A DNA stretch of 64,000 bases from NCBI GenBank assembly GCA_964579735.1, contig CAZOHH010000003.1:10887-74886 (forward strand). The letters run 5' to 3'. The notes under the pieces were generated by a model. That model ran no database searches and was not told the origin of the DNA. It saw only the letters and a program-made list of their open reading frames with translations. Both the position numbers and the translations under genes were made by a program. Positions 17,138 to 26,771 of this stretch are shown in pieces (position 1 is the first letter of the stretch; every line of letters begins with the position of its first letter). Source of the stretch: CAILLO01 sp964579735. GTDB lineage: Bacteria; Bacillota; Clostridia; Saccharofermentanales; UBA5734.

Positions 17138-18946
17138 TCAGATACGGGCTCCGGCCGTCTCCTTCGGCGCCCTGGGCGTCACGAACAGCGTCTTGTAGGT
17201 GTCGTAGACCACCATGCCGGGCTTCGCTCCCGGGGGTTTCCGAACGTTCCGCACCGGACAGAAGTCGACAGCGGTCTTGGCCCCTTCCGTGGTATCGCTG
17301 CGACGGTCAGCGAGCGTCGCACGGCTGAACCACGCGGCAATCGATGCAGCTTCGAGCATCGTGGCGTCCGGGACATCACGACCCTCCCTGCGTACGATCA
17401 CGTGGGTCCCGGGAGCCTTCTGGACGTGGAACCACAGATCGCTCGAGGAAGCTTTCTTCAGCGTGAGTTGATCGTTCTGCAGGTTGCTTCTCCCGACCAG
17501 GATGTCGAAACCGTCCGTTGATATGAAGTGACGTGGAGGCAAGGCCTTGGGCTCCTTGCGGGGCTTGCCGCGAGGAACGGGCTTCGTGGGAGCCGCCTTT
17601 CCATCGAGTTGCGCGGTTTCCAGGCGAAGCGCCTGCAGGTCCATGAGGTCGACGGCGTGGAGAACGCCCTGTCGAAGTGTTTCGAGATAGGCGATTTCCA
17701 GGCGGTCCTCTTCGGCGAGGCGAAGACTCGCTTCCTCCTTCAACCGCTCCTTGGTGAACTTCTTGAAATAGCGCTGGGCGTTTCGGGAAGGGGAGAGGGT
17801 CGAATCGAGCGGCACATCGACTCGAGGGGCGTCCTCCTGGTAGAAGTCGCGAAGGGATGCCATGGAAGCGCCTTCCGGGATCTCCGTGAAGGATGCAAGA
17901 ATCAGATCGCCGAATCGTTTCCATCGATCACGGTCCGCGCAGGCCGCACGGTCCGATTCGTGGATCGACAGCTTCTTCACCATCTTCTCCAGGCGGGTGT
18001 CGACGGTTTTCAGCAGATCGCCACGGGACTGATCGAATACGTTGCGCAAGGCTCGGCCAGCATAATGGGATTCCATTCCCTCCGTAACGGAATGGACCCG
18101 GCGTATGATACCGGAATCCGATAGTGGGAGGCAGTGGAAGTCGTAGGGAACCGGATCCTCCTCGAAGCGGAAGAAGACCGAAGGTTCGAAGTGGCCGGAG
18201 AGAATCCGTTCCAGCGTCGACCGGAGGGTGCCAAGGATGCGTTCCAGTGCTTCCCCTTCGAGAGAATCGAGACGTGCGGAAGGGTCCTGGGAAGCCCGGC
18301 GGCAGACATCGCGGCAAAGAGGAGGGGAGAAGCCCTGGATGGATGCCAGGAGGGCCTTCTCGAGCGGCAAGGACGGCAAGCAGCCTGCAAAGGGATCGCC
18401 TCCGCGTTCGAGGGATGCGAGCACGGCCGCGGCATCCGGTTTCCCCTGCGTGGGAACCGGTTCGTAGAATCGTCCCGGCATGACTTCGCGGACGCGGCTG
18501 ACGGAATGGTCGACATGGAGGATGCAATCCAGGATTCGGTCGTGTGCGCCGACAAGAACGAGATTGCTCTGCTTGCCCATCAGTTCAGCAATCAGACTGC
18601 GCTCCACGTGGTCTCCGAGTTCGTCGACGGTCTGGATGCGGATGACGAATACGCGTTCCCAGAAAGGGGTCGTGACATCGATCACACGGCCTCCGGACAG
18701 GTGTTTGCGGAGGAGCATGCAGAAGGACGGCGCCTCGGGCGGATTGTCGGCCGAGGAGGTGATGAAATGGATCCGGGGGGCGGAGGGGTTGGCGGAAAGA
18801 AGGAGTCGGAGGTTCGTCGAGTCCTTGCGGAGCATCAGGACGACGTCGAAGCGATCCGGCTGGTATATCTTGTCGATGCGGGCTCCGGACAGGGCTGCGT
18901 CCAGTTCCGCGGCGAGGCACTTGGCTGTGATTCCGTCGAGCGGCAT
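17138..18946 (-). CDS. rqcH: Rqc2 homologue RqcH (NFACT; fibronectin-binding A family)
   Basis: 602 residues. RqcH binds obstructed large ribosomal subunits and adds C-terminal alanine tails to the stalled peptide. The NFACT-N domain starts MPLDGITAKCLAAEL with AELMGKQSNLVL; a coiled-coil middle with helix-hairpin-helix elements follows; the NFACT-R (DUF814) domain near the C-terminus contains FDILVGRSNLQND, DLWFHVQKAPGTHV and GAKPGMVVY. The ATG at 18944-18946 was chosen over an in-frame ATG five codons upstream because AGGAGGA precedes it at good spacing. Divergent from the small membrane protein at 19026. Confidence 0.93.
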   Translation of the reverse strand: MPLDGITAKCLAAELDAALSGARIDKIYQPDRFDVVLMLRKDSTNLRLLLSANPSAPRIHFITSSADNPPEAPSFCMLLRKHLSGGRVIDVTTPFWERVFVIRIQTVDELGDHVERSLIAELMGKQSNLVLVGAHDRILDCILHVDHSVSRVREVMPGRFYEPVPTQGKPDAAAVLASLERGGDPFAGCLPSLPLEKALLASIQGFSPPLCRDVCRRASQDPSARLDSLEGEALERILGTLRSTLERILSGHFEPSVFFRFEEDPVPYDFHCLPLSDSGIIRRVHSVTEGMESHYAGRALRNVFDQSRGDLLKTVDTRLEKMVKKLSIHESDRAACADRDRWKRFGDLILASFTEIPEGASMASLRDFYQEDAPRVDVPLDSTLSPSRNAQRYFKKFTKERLKEEASLRLAEEDRLEIAYLETLRQGVLHAVDLMDLQALRLETAQLDGKAAPTKPVPRGKPRKEPKALPPRHFISTDGFDILVGRSNLQNDQLTLKKASSSDLWFHVQKAPGTHVIVRREGRDVPDATMLEAASIAAWFSRATLADRRSDTTEGAKTAVDFCPVRNVRKPPGAKPGMVVYDTYKTLFVTPRAPKETAGARI

Positions 18947-18971
18947 GGGTCCTCCTTGCACTGCGTAGCCC

Positions 18972-18980
18972 AGTATACTA
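18972..18980. promoter_or_regulatory. Possible shared -10 between divergent rqcH and small membrane protein
   Basis: The self-complementary AGTATACT (18973-18980) reads as a TATACT -10 box on either strand and sits in the only gap between the two divergent starts. No good -35 is visible on either side, so this is tentative. Confidence 0.3.
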
Positions 18981-19025
18981 CACTCGGGTCAGGTCCCGGC
19001 GAACGGAAGCAACCAAGGAGGAACC

Positions 19026-19271
19026 ATGGCGGAGCGCAAATCGGTCGCAAAGAAGAAGGGGTTCGGCACGGTTCTCGGAGCCCTTCTCGTGAAGACATAT
19101 CTGGGCCGCATGGTGCTCACCCTCGTTGCGGCGGCGGTCGTCTGCGGGCTGGACCTTCTGGCTGCGGGCAATGCCTACGAAAGGTTCTATTGGCTCGTCG
19201 GACTGGAATTCCTATTGTTCGCCGTCGCGATATGGGTCGTCTATATCGTTCGAAAGGTCAGAGAATCATAG
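19026..19271 (+). CDS. Small two-helix membrane protein
   Basis: 81 residues. A lysine-rich N-terminus (KSVAKKKG) precedes two hydrophobic segments at about residues 24-47 and 53-75, ending in a basic tail (VRKVRES). AAGGAGG sits at good distance before the ATG. Its last 14 bases overlap the 3' end of the PRPP synthetase gene on the other strand. I do not recognise the family. The ribosome site and the clear two-helix pattern make it likely real. Confidence 0.6.
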   Translation: MAERKSVAKKKGFGTVLGALLVKTYLGRMVLTLVAAAVVCGLDLLAAGNAYERFYWLVGLEFLLFAVAIWVVYIVRKVRES

Positions 19272-20499
19272 CGGGGGTCTCTCCGGCAGGTCTTCTTTTC
19301 TGGTTCTCGAGAAGCTTGCGGATCTTCTCCGTGGGATCCATCAGACCGGCCAGAGAGGCATCGTGGTTGATGGCGTCGATGATGAGGGCCACGAACTTGC
19401 TCATGTTGACATCGATGAACCAGGGCGCGGAGAGCAGTTCGGGTCGGTGATAGATCAGGTTGGTCGACAATACGCGCGATATGATGCCGTCTTCGTATGC
19501 CTGATTGAAGGACTCGACTCCGTCCGTGAAGAGGCCGAAGGTGGCGGCGCAATAGATGCGGCGAGCCTTGCGCGCCTTCAACTCGCGGGCGAGGTCGAGC
19601 ATGGATTCACCGGAGGAGATCATGTCGTCGACGATGAGGATGTCCATCCCTTCGACGGACTCGCCGAGGAATTCGTGGGCGACGATCGGATTCCGGCCGT
19701 TGATGACCTTCGTGTAGTCGCGGCGCTTGTAGAAGGTGCCGAGGGGGACGCCGAGCATCGAGGCATAGTACATCGCCCGGGAGATTCCGCCTTCGTCCGG
19801 GCTGACCACCATGAGGTCCTCGCCGCCGAGAAGAAGATCGGGAATCCTGTGGATCATGGCCTTGATGATCTGGTACGTCGAGGAGATGTTCTCGAAACCA
19901 CCGATCGGAATCGCGTTCGCGACTCTCGCGTCGTGGGCATCGAAGGTGATGATGTTGGCTACGCCGAGGTTGTACAGCTCCTCGAGCATGAAGGCGCAAT
20001 CGAGTGATTCACGGGAATTCCTCTTGTGCTGGCGGCTTTCGTACAGGAAAGGCATGATGACGTGCACTCGCCGAGCCTTGCCGCTGATGGCGAGAATCGT
20101 TCGCTTCAGGTCCGTGTAGTGGTCATCGGGGCTCATGCGGTTCTCGGAGCCGAACATCTGATAGGTGCAGGAGAAATTCAGCACGTCGGCGAGGATGAAG
20201 ATATCGTGGCCTCGGACGGTATGGGTAATCACCGCTTTCCCTTCGCCGGATGAGAACCGAAGGGTGTCCACGGAGATTCGATAGTCCGAGCGCATGAACC
20301 CGGGACTCCCGGATGCATGCCTGGGGTTCGTCTCCCGATACTCGACGCGGCGCCGATGCAGATAGGTGTTGACGCTCTCGGCGAACTCGACGCTGCCGCG
20401 CAGCGGGATGATTCCGACCGGACCGACGGGTTGCATGGCATTGTCGCCGTACTGGTTGTAGAGGTAGTAGTTGGACTCGTTTCTTGGCGAAGTGGACAT
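19258..20499 (-). CDS. prs: Ribose-phosphate pyrophosphokinase, long divergent form
   Basis: 413 residues against about 315 for classical PrsA. Makes PRPP from ribose-5-phosphate and ATP. Present are DAHDAR (position of the metal-binding loop), SPDEGGISRA and the PRPP loop ILIVDDMISSG. A roughly 70-residue N-terminal extension starts MSTSPRNESNYYLYNQYG, and YESRQHKR replaces the classical YARQDRK-like segment. The ATG at 20497-20499 follows AGGGGGTG; the frame opens one codon earlier with TTG. An extended -10 (TGATATAGT, minus strand 20558-20550) and a small hairpin at 20533-20548 lie in its leader. Long paralogues like this occur in Clostridia. Confidence 0.85.
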   Translation of the reverse strand: MSTSPRNESNYYLYNQYGDNAMQPVGPVGIIPLRGSVEFAESVNTYLHRRRVEYRETNPRHASGSPGFMRSDYRISVDTLRFSSGEGKAVITHTVRGHDIFILADVLNFSCTYQMFGSENRMSPDDHYTDLKRTILAISGKARRVHVIMPFLYESRQHKRNSRESLDCAFMLEELYNLGVANIITFDAHDARVANAIPIGGFENISSTYQIIKAMIHRIPDLLLGGEDLMVVSPDEGGISRAMYYASMLGVPLGTFYKRRDYTKVINGRNPIVAHEFLGESVEGMDILIVDDMISSGESMLDLARELKARKARRIYCAATFGLFTDGVESFNQAYEDGIISRVLSTNLIYHRPELLSAPWFIDVNMSKFVALIIDAINHDASLAGLMDPTEKIRKLLENQKRRPAGETPAMIL

Positions 20500-20601
20500 C
20501 AAAGCACCCCCTGGGTTATCGTATCCTCATCAAGGCAAGAGTGCCTTCAACTATATCAAGCGAGATTTGCGTCCGATTGTCAACAGGAAGGTAGGAAATT
20601 C

Positions 20602-21198
20602 GTGGATTTCAGAAGGACCCGACTCCATTCGGTCTCCGGTGACCTCGCCGGCCTCCCCCCTCCGGAACGTCCTGAAATCGTCGTGGTGGGCCGCTCGAAC
20701 GTCGGGAAATCCTCGCTCGTCAACGCACTGGGCGACAATCGGACTTTGGCGCGGATCAGCTCGATGCCCGGCAAGACGCGTCTCGTCATCATCTTCGACG
20801 TCGACGGCCTGCTCTTCCTCGTCGACCTGCCCGGATACGGCTACGCCAAGGTCGCCAAGGAAAAGAAGAAGGACTTCTCCAAGCTCGTGGAAGGGTATCT
20901 TCATTCCACCCGCGATCTTCGTATGGCCATCCATATCGTCGACATCCGCCATGAACCTTCTCCGGAAGACCAGCTCATGCGGGGTTGGCTCCTCTCCCGC
21001 GGAATCAGGACCGTCACCGTCCTGACCAAGGCGGACAAGCTGACCCGCATGCAGGTGCTGGAACGGCATGCCGCCATCCGAAGCTTCTTTGCCCTTGGCG
21101 AGGAGGACCGCACCATCGTCTTTTCAGCCGAGAATCGGACCGGAGTCGAGGAATTGCGCGGTATCATCGAAAAAGTGGTGAATTTGACGTCCATTTAG
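20602..21198 (+). CDS. engB: Ribosome-assembly GTPase EngB (YsxC/YihA)
   Basis: 198 residues. Essential GTPase in assembly of the large ribosomal subunit. G1 GRSNVGKSS at residues 30-38, switch region SSMPGKTR, G3 DLPGYGYAK at 75-83, G4 LTKADK, and G5 near FSAEN. The GTG at 20602, with AGGTAGGA upstream, gives the standard N-terminus and length; the open frame extending upstream crosses the PRPP synthetase promoter and is not coding. Confidence 0.94.
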   Translation: MDFRRTRLHSVSGDLAGLPPPERPEIVVVGRSNVGKSSLVNALGDNRTLARISSMPGKTRLVIIFDVDGLLFLVDLPGYGYAKVAKEKKKDFSKLVEGYLHSTRDLRMAIHIVDIRHEPSPEDQLMRGWLLSRGIRTVTVLTKADKLTRMQVLERHAAIRSFFALGEEDRTIVFSAENRTGVEELRGIIEKVVNLTSI

Positions 21199-21284
21199 CT
21201 TCATTCGTCGTTCCATGTCGATGGTTCTCCAGTCATTCTCCCAAGCCGTTCCCTTAGCATGGAAGTGCGGAAGGGGGTGGGGTC

Positions 21285-23771
21285 TTGGCGTTCTTGGAAT
21301 GGATCCTTCTGGAGTCGCGTCTCCGGCCCATGATTCCGATCGCGTGTGGCCTGTTCCTGGGAATCGTCGTCGGCTTCGAGGCGGATCTCCGGTATGCCGC
21401 TCCTTGTGCCGTCGTCGCAGGGGGGACTCTTTTCATGACCCGTCGCATGAGGAAGGAGCTGCGCTGGCCGGTGCTTCTTTGCATTGTGGCATTCGTCGTC
21501 GGGGGTGCCCGCTGCCTCCTTGCGACGGAATCCAGTCGTTCGGCTGCGAATCGACTGGATGGAACGACCGGAGTCTTGACCGGAGCCTGCCTGGAGAACG
21601 AGACCGACATGTCGAGTGGTGTTCCATTCAGTCGCTCCCTCGTTTCGATGGAGGGAGTCGGTCTTGTCCGCCTCGTCCAGCCAGGGGAGGGTATCCCCTA
21701 CGGAAAAACGGTCGAGATCCCCGTGGTATTCGAGCGGCCGCAGTCGCAACGGAATCCTGGAGGGTACGATGAACGGCTGCGACTCGCGAAGGACGGCATC
21801 TTCCTGAAGGCCATTCCGCAAGGCCCCGACCGCATCGTGGATGGGGCGAACACCGCAGATCCCCTTGTCGTGGCCGGATCGGACGTCCGGGACAGCATCT
21901 CGAAGGTCTATCGGCAGATTCTCCCAGCCCGAGAGGCGTCCCTCATGGCGGGCATGCTGCTCGGTGATGTATCCGGCATGGATCCGAAGGACGAATCGGA
22001 CTTTCGCCTGGCAGGGCTTTCCCACTTGACCGCGGTCTCCGGATCGAATGTCGCCTTCATCCTGGCACCTGCGGCGCTGCTCGCCTCCCGCGGGAGAATG
22101 ACGCGACGCGCCAAGGCGGCCTCGCTGAGCCTTTACCTTGGCTTCTTCGGCTATGTTACGGGATGGGAGGCGTCCGTTACCCGCGCCATCCTCATGGCGG
22201 CGGTCGTCCTTCTCGGAAGCGTGCTTCTGCGAAAAGCGGATGCGTTGAGTGCGCTCGCCTCGGCTTGCATCGCGATGCTTCTCGTCGATCCGTTGACGGC
22301 CTTCGACAACGGATTCCGGTTGTCGGCACTGGCTACCCTCGGGTTGGTCGGTCTGTCGAAGCCGATTGGAAGGGGGCTGTCCTCGTGGATCCTCCTCCGC
22401 GCCGATTCACGCGGCATGCGCATCGCAACCGGAACCGTCGAGCTCCTAGCGGTTACCCTGGCCGCCCAGGCCGCGGTTCTTCCCGTGTCCATCCCCATGT
22501 CCGGAAGTCTCTCCGCCATTGGCCTTCTATCCAACCTGCCGGTGGTTCCACTTGCAGGTCTCATCACGCTCTATGGCGGAGCTGCCGGCCTACTCGGCCT
22601 GATAGTCACTTTCATAGGAGGAGCGCAGGCCCTGTCGTCCCCGATCGTCCACCTCTTCGCGGAACCTTTGAAGGGGTTGCTTCGCTTTGTGCTCGACGTT
22701 GCCGGTTGGGCCGCTGACGTCGATTTTCTTCGATTTCGCGTCCCCGTGGCGACCGCCGTCCTCTTTCTCCCGGCGCTTTTCCTCTGTTTGCTCGCGGTTT
22801 CCATACCGCGGCGGGAAATCAGGAGGACATTGCTCCACAGTTCCATGGCGATGGTGTCCGCGGCCCTGATCGTGGTGGTCATGACAAGATGGTTCGCACC
22901 GGACGTCACGGTCGTCTTCGCGGATGTAGGACAAGGGGACTTGACCCTGATCGTCACCCGTGACGGCCATTGTGCGATCATCGACGGAGGACCCGGATCG
23001 GAGGATGGAACGGGGGAAGGTCCCTCCGCATTGCGAGGGTTGCTCGACATATACGGCATCGACCGCGTCGACCTCGCCTTCGTGACCCATGGCCATGCGG
23101 ACCATGCCGGCGGAATCCTCTGGATGCTTCAGAATGTCCGTTGTGGAACTCTGGTCGTGCCCTTTGGAATGCAGGCCTCGGCCGATGCTTCGATGGTGTC
23201 GGACTCCGGCGGAGGGTTTCCGGGTTCGAAGGAGGGCACGCAATTGTCAAGTCTCCTCCTCGACTCCGCGATCGAGGCTGGAATCTTCGTGAAAGAGTCG
23301 GGTTCGAATGATAGAATGGAACTCGGCCGGTATGCGGCGATTGCGGTTCTATACCCTCCACCGGTCTCCGTGCCTTCCGACGACGCTCCGTCGACGGACG
23401 CCAATGCGAGATCCCTTGTCCTGCGGATCGAGTGCGGCGGATTCTCTTTTCTGGTCGCCGGAGACGCCGACTCGACAACGGAAGAATGCCTCATCGCGGA
23501 TGGGCCGGTCTCCTCGGTCGACCTGCTCAGGATTTCGCACCACGGGTCCGCCTACTCGACCACGGAGGAGTTCCTGGATGCCTTCGCTCCGAAGTTCGCC
23601 GTCGTCAGCGTAGGTCCGAACCTATACGGGCATCCTTCTCCAAAGACGCTGGACCGGCTGTCGCAGGCGGGATGCAGGACCTTTCGGACGGACCTGGATG
23701 CCGCCGTGGTCGTGCGGGTCCGGAATAGCATCGCCAAGATACTGGAATGGAATCGGAAAGGAAATGAATAG
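21285..23771 (+). CDS. comEC: DNA internalisation / competence protein ComEC (Rec2)
   Basis: 828 residues. Polytopic membrane channel for single-stranded DNA during natural transformation. The N-terminal hydrophobic part with an OB-like DUF4131 region is followed by the Competence domain (GLSHLTAVSGSNVAFI), several membrane helices, and a C-terminal metallo-beta-lactamase domain with VGQGD, IIDGGPG, THGHADHAGG and ISHHGS. The TTG at 21285 follows a GGGGTGGGG stretch; the ATG at 21330 (MIPIACG) is a possible alternative. The ComEC-HolA order is standard in Bacillota. No comEA or pilus ATPase lies nearby, so transformability cannot be inferred. Confidence 0.9.
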   Translation: MAFLEWILLESRLRPMIPIACGLFLGIVVGFEADLRYAAPCAVVAGGTLFMTRRMRKELRWPVLLCIVAFVVGGARCLLATESSRSAANRLDGTTGVLTGACLENETDMSSGVPFSRSLVSMEGVGLVRLVQPGEGIPYGKTVEIPVVFERPQSQRNPGGYDERLRLAKDGIFLKAIPQGPDRIVDGANTADPLVVAGSDVRDSISKVYRQILPAREASLMAGMLLGDVSGMDPKDESDFRLAGLSHLTAVSGSNVAFILAPAALLASRGRMTRRAKAASLSLYLGFFGYVTGWEASVTRAILMAAVVLLGSVLLRKADALSALASACIAMLLVDPLTAFDNGFRLSALATLGLVGLSKPIGRGLSSWILLRADSRGMRIATGTVELLAVTLAAQAAVLPVSIPMSGSLSAIGLLSNLPVVPLAGLITLYGGAAGLLGLIVTFIGGAQALSSPIVHLFAEPLKGLLRFVLDVAGWAADVDFLRFRVPVATAVLFLPALFLCLLAVSIPRREIRRTLLHSSMAMVSAALIVVVMTRWFAPDVTVVFADVGQGDLTLIVTRDGHCAIIDGGPGSEDGTGEGPSALRGLLDIYGIDRVDLAFVTHGHADHAGGILWMLQNVRCGTLVVPFGMQASADASMVSDSGGGFPGSKEGTQLSSLLLDSAIEAGIFVKESGSNDRMELGRYAAIAVLYPPPVSVPSDDAPSTDANARSLVLRIECGGFSFLVAGDADSTTEECLIADGPVSSVDLLRISHHGSAYSTTEEFLDAFAPKFAVVSVGPNLYGHPSPKTLDRLSQAGCRTFRTDLDAAVVVRVRNSIAKILEWNRKGNE

Positions 23772-23772
23772 G

Positions 23773-24918
23773 ATGGCGAACAGACCGCCGAAACCTGCGG
23801 GGAACCCCTTGGACTCCATCCGCTTCGACCTGAAGGAAGGAACACTTGGCCGCGTCTATCTCTTCTTCGGAGAAGAGGAGTACCTGATGCGCGTCTATTC
23901 GGCCGCCATCGCGAAGAAGATTCTTGCGCCCGGTGCGGAGGGCCTCGACCGGATTGTCGTGGATGGGGATGGAAAGCCCTCGAAGGTCGACTTGCGGCGT
24001 CTTGCGGCCGAGGTCGGCACGCCCCCGTTCCTTTCCACGCGCAAGTTCGTGCTGGTGCGCAACTCCGGTCTATTCAGCATGGATAAGAAGGGAAGCGGCA
24101 AGGAGGAGACTCCGATCGATGAAACGGACGATGATGAGGACGACGAGTCGACTGCAGGCAAGGACACGGCGAAGGAGCGCTCCGAAACCCTCGTCCGTCT
24201 GATCGAGCAGGTTCCCGACAGCGCCTGCCTCGTCTTCATGGAGAAGAAGATCGACCGTCGCGTGAAGAAACCACTGGAGGCGATCGAACGCTGCGGTCGG
24301 GTCGTCGAATTCTCCCTGCAGGACCTTGGTTCGCTGCGCACCTTCGTGGCCCGCGAACTTTCCACTGCCGGCATCGCCATCGATACGGAAGCCGTGGACT
24401 CCTTGCTGGTCCGGTGCGGCAACGCCATGCAGACCGTCGTCTCCGAAGTCGAGAAACTCCGGCTCTATTGCGCGGGGAACGGCACCGTGCGAGTGACCTC
24501 GGCGCTCGTCGAGGAGATCTCGATACCCGATCTGGCCGGCAAGGTATTCGACATGACCGATGCCCTCGGCCAGGGACGGCCTGGAGATGCACTCTCCATC
24601 CTGGACACCCTCGTCGCCCGCAAGGAACCCGTCCAGCTTCTACTATTCATGCTTGCCCGCCATGTGAGGTTGCTCATCCGCACCAAGGAGACGCCGGACC
24701 GCGATCGTCTGCCCTCCGTCCTCGGCGTGCCGCCTTTCATCGCAGGACGATATGCCGACCAGGCGAAGAACTTCTCCCTCGAGACGCTGGAAGACCTCCA
24801 TACACGCTGCTTCGAAGCCGACTCGGCCTCCAAGTCGGGGCGGATCCCGGATCGCATGGCACTCGAAGCGGTCCTCGCGACCTTTCCGGTTCGAGTGCCT
24901 TCCTCGCGGCGTGCGTAG
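23773..24918 (+). CDS. holA: DNA polymerase III delta subunit HolA
   Basis: 381 residues. Clamp-loader subunit that opens the beta clamp. The N-terminal LYFFFGEEEYLM-like segment (VYLFFGEEEYLMR) replaces the Walker A of its paralogues, as expected, and VFDMTDALGQGRPGDALSILD is the family signature. An acidic insert (ETDDDEDDEST) sits around residues 117-128. The ATG at 23773 is better spaced from AAAGG than the ATG at 23764 three codons earlier; the earlier one would overlap comEC. Adjacent to comEC, as in many Bacillota. Confidence 0.88.
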   Translation: MANRPPKPAGNPLDSIRFDLKEGTLGRVYLFFGEEEYLMRVYSAAIAKKILAPGAEGLDRIVVDGDGKPSKVDLRRLAAEVGTPPFLSTRKFVLVRNSGLFSMDKKGSGKEETPIDETDDDEDDESTAGKDTAKERSETLVRLIEQVPDSACLVFMEKKIDRRVKKPLEAIERCGRVVEFSLQDLGSLRTFVARELSTAGIAIDTEAVDSLLVRCGNAMQTVVSEVEKLRLYCAGNGTVRVTSALVEEISIPDLAGKVFDMTDALGQGRPGDALSILDTLVARKEPVQLLLFMLARHVRLLIRTKETPDRDRLPSVLGVPPFIAGRYADQAKNFSLETLEDLHTRCFEADSASKSGRIPDRMALEAVLATFPVRVPSSRRA

Positions 24919-24942
24919 GTCCTGCCCCGTGGACCTGCGAGA

Positions 24943-24972
24943 TTGACGCCCGCCACCACGCCCCCCTATAAT
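24943..24972 (+). promoter_or_regulatory. Promoter of icd
   Basis: TTGACG (24943-24948), an 18-base spacer and TATAAT (24967-24972), 32 bases before the icd start. Only one base differs from the -35 consensus. Confidence 0.75.
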
Positions 24973-25004
24973 ATGTCGAACCAACCGACCGGGAGGTAGG
25001 ATAG

Positions 25005-26219
25005 ATGCAAAGAATCGCCATGAAAACGCCGCTGGTGGAGATGGATGGGGACGAGATGACCCGCATCATCTGGCAGCAGATCAAGGATACCCTTCTGGTC
25101 CCTTTTGTGGACTTGAAGACCGAGTACTACGATCTCGGGCTCGAGAATCGCGATGCCACGGACGATCGGGTGACCGTCGAAGCGGCTTTGGCCACGCAGC
25201 GGCTCGGTGTCGCCGTGAAGTGCGCCACGATCACTCCGAATGCCCAGCGCGTCGAGGAATACCACCTCAAGAAGATGTGGAAGAGTCCGAACGGCACGAT
25301 CCGCGCGATCCTCGATGGCACCGTCTTTCGCGCTCCCATCGTCGTCGACTGCATCAAGCCCTTCGTCAAGCCCTGGAAGAAGCCCATCACCATCGCCCGT
25401 CATGCCTACGGCGACGTCTATCGCGACGTCGAGACTCTCGTGACCGGTCCGGCCAGGGCCGATCTGGTCGTCACGTACCCGGACGGTCGGACGGATACGG
25501 TCCGCATCCATGACTTCGAGGGTCCCGGAGTCGTCCTCGGGATGCACAACCTCGACGGCTCCATCCGCAGTTTCGCACGCTCCTGCTTCACCTATGCCCT
25601 ATCCGTCCACGAGAACCTCTGGTTCGCAACAAAGGATACGATTTCAAAGACCTACGACCACCGATTCAAGGACATCTTCGCCGAAGTCTTCGAAGCGGAA
25701 TTCCAGGAACGTTTCCTTTCTGCCGGAATCGAGTATTTCTATACGCTCATCGACGATGTGGTCGCGCGCATCATGCGCTGCGATGGCGGCTTGATCTGGG
25801 CATGCAAGAACTACGATGGAGACGTGATGTCCGATATGGTCGCCTCCGCATTCGGCAGCCTCGCCATGATGACTTCGGTCCTCGTCTCCCCGGACGGGAA
25901 ATTCGAGTACGAGGCCGCCCATGGAACCGTCACGCGCCACTACTACAAGCACCTGAAGGGGGAGAGGACGTCGACGAATCCCATGGCGACGCTCTTCGCA
26001 TGGACCGGCGCGTTGCGCAAGCGTGCCGAACTCGACGGCCTTCCCGACCTTTCCGATTTCTCCGACCGACTTGAAAAGGCCGCTTTGGAAACGATATCCG
26101 CTGGAACCGTTACCGGTGACCTGGCACCGTTGTGCGAACTCCCTTCCGTGACCGTCCTGGACACGAAGGGATTCTTGACCTCCATCGCGGAGCGGCTTTC
26201 CGCGCCTACGACGAAATGA
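25005..26219 (+). CDS. icd: NADP-dependent isocitrate dehydrogenase (eukaryotic-type)
   Basis: 404 residues. Oxidatively decarboxylates isocitrate to 2-oxoglutarate with NADP+. Belongs to the subfamily found in eukaryotes and some anaerobic bacteria: start [35 protein letters not shown], and [14 protein letters not shown] followed by [10 protein letters not shown]. Length matches that subfamily (about 400), not the E. coli type (416, different N-terminus). GGGAGG precedes ATG 25005; the ATG five codons later is an alternative. No aconitase or citrate synthase is adjacent. Confidence 0.94.
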   Translation: MQRIAMKTPLVEMDGDEMTRIIWQQIKDTLLVPFVDLKTEYYDLGLENRDATDDRVTVEAALATQRLGVAVKCATITPNAQRVEEYHLKKMWKSPNGTIRAILDGTVFRAPIVVDCIKPFVKPWKKPITIARHAYGDVYRDVETLVTGPARADLVVTYPDGRTDTVRIHDFEGPGVVLGMHNLDGSIRSFARSCFTYALSVHENLWFATKDTISKTYDHRFKDIFAEVFEAEFQERFLSAGIEYFYTLIDDVVARIMRCDGGLIWACKNYDGDVMSDMVASAFGSLAMMTSVLVSPDGKFEYEAAHGTVTRHYYKHLKGERTSTNPMATLFAWTGALRKRAELDGLPDLSDFSDRLEKAALETISAGTVTGDLAPLCELPSVTVLDTKGFLTSIAERLSAPTTK

Positions 26220-26244
26220 TTCCATACGATCACGGGAGGATTCG

Positions 26245-26748
26245 ATGATGTCCTACTACGAAGAATGGCAGAAGAAGACCGACGAAAACGCCGATGCGAA
26301 TATCCGCGAGGCCTTCATCAAGAACTATTACGCCGAAGAGCGTGAGGCCTATGACCGGATCCTAACCGCATTCCCCGATACGCTTTCGGGAACCGCGAAG
26401 GACCTCCGCGATCGTCTCGGATTCACCGACCCGGTCGTCTTCGCGGGTTTCGTGGATGGCCTCAACCCCAGCCTGGCCACACCCGTTCCCCTCGAAACGA
26501 TGGACGACGCCTCCATTCTCGACTTCGTCATCGACTACGAATCGCTGTTCTGGAACATGCACGAAGCGAAAGCGGATTGGCTTTACGAGCTGGATTCCTG
26601 GGACGGCGTCCTGGCCGTGGAGAAGCGCGACGATATCGTGAAGCGCTTCCGCACATCGAAGATGGCCGTCAGCAGCAAGGTCGGCAGAAACGATCCATGC
26701 CCCTGCGGCAGCGGACGCAAGTACAAGGTCTGCTGCGGGAAGTCCTGA
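26245..26748 (+). CDS. SEC-C metal-binding motif protein
   Basis: 167 residues. Residues about 1-140 are acidic and helical, without a recognised family. The C-terminus is a SEC-C motif, [19 protein letters not shown], the same zinc-binding module found at the end of SecA. Stand-alone SEC-C proteins are often ribosome- or SecA-associated, but no function is established for this one. GGGAGGA precedes two adjacent ATG codons (26245 and 26248). Lies between icd and asnS on the same strand. Confidence 0.75.
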   Translation: MMSYYEEWQKKTDENADANIREAFIKNYYAEEREAYDRILTAFPDTLSGTAKDLRDRLGFTDPVVFAGFVDGLNPSLATPVPLETMDDASILDFVIDYESLFWNMHEAKADWLYELDSWDGVLAVEKRDDIVKRFRTSKMAVSSKVGRNDPCPCGSGRKYKVCCGKS

Positions 26749-26771
26749 AGAGGGACGTGAAGGAGGCACCC

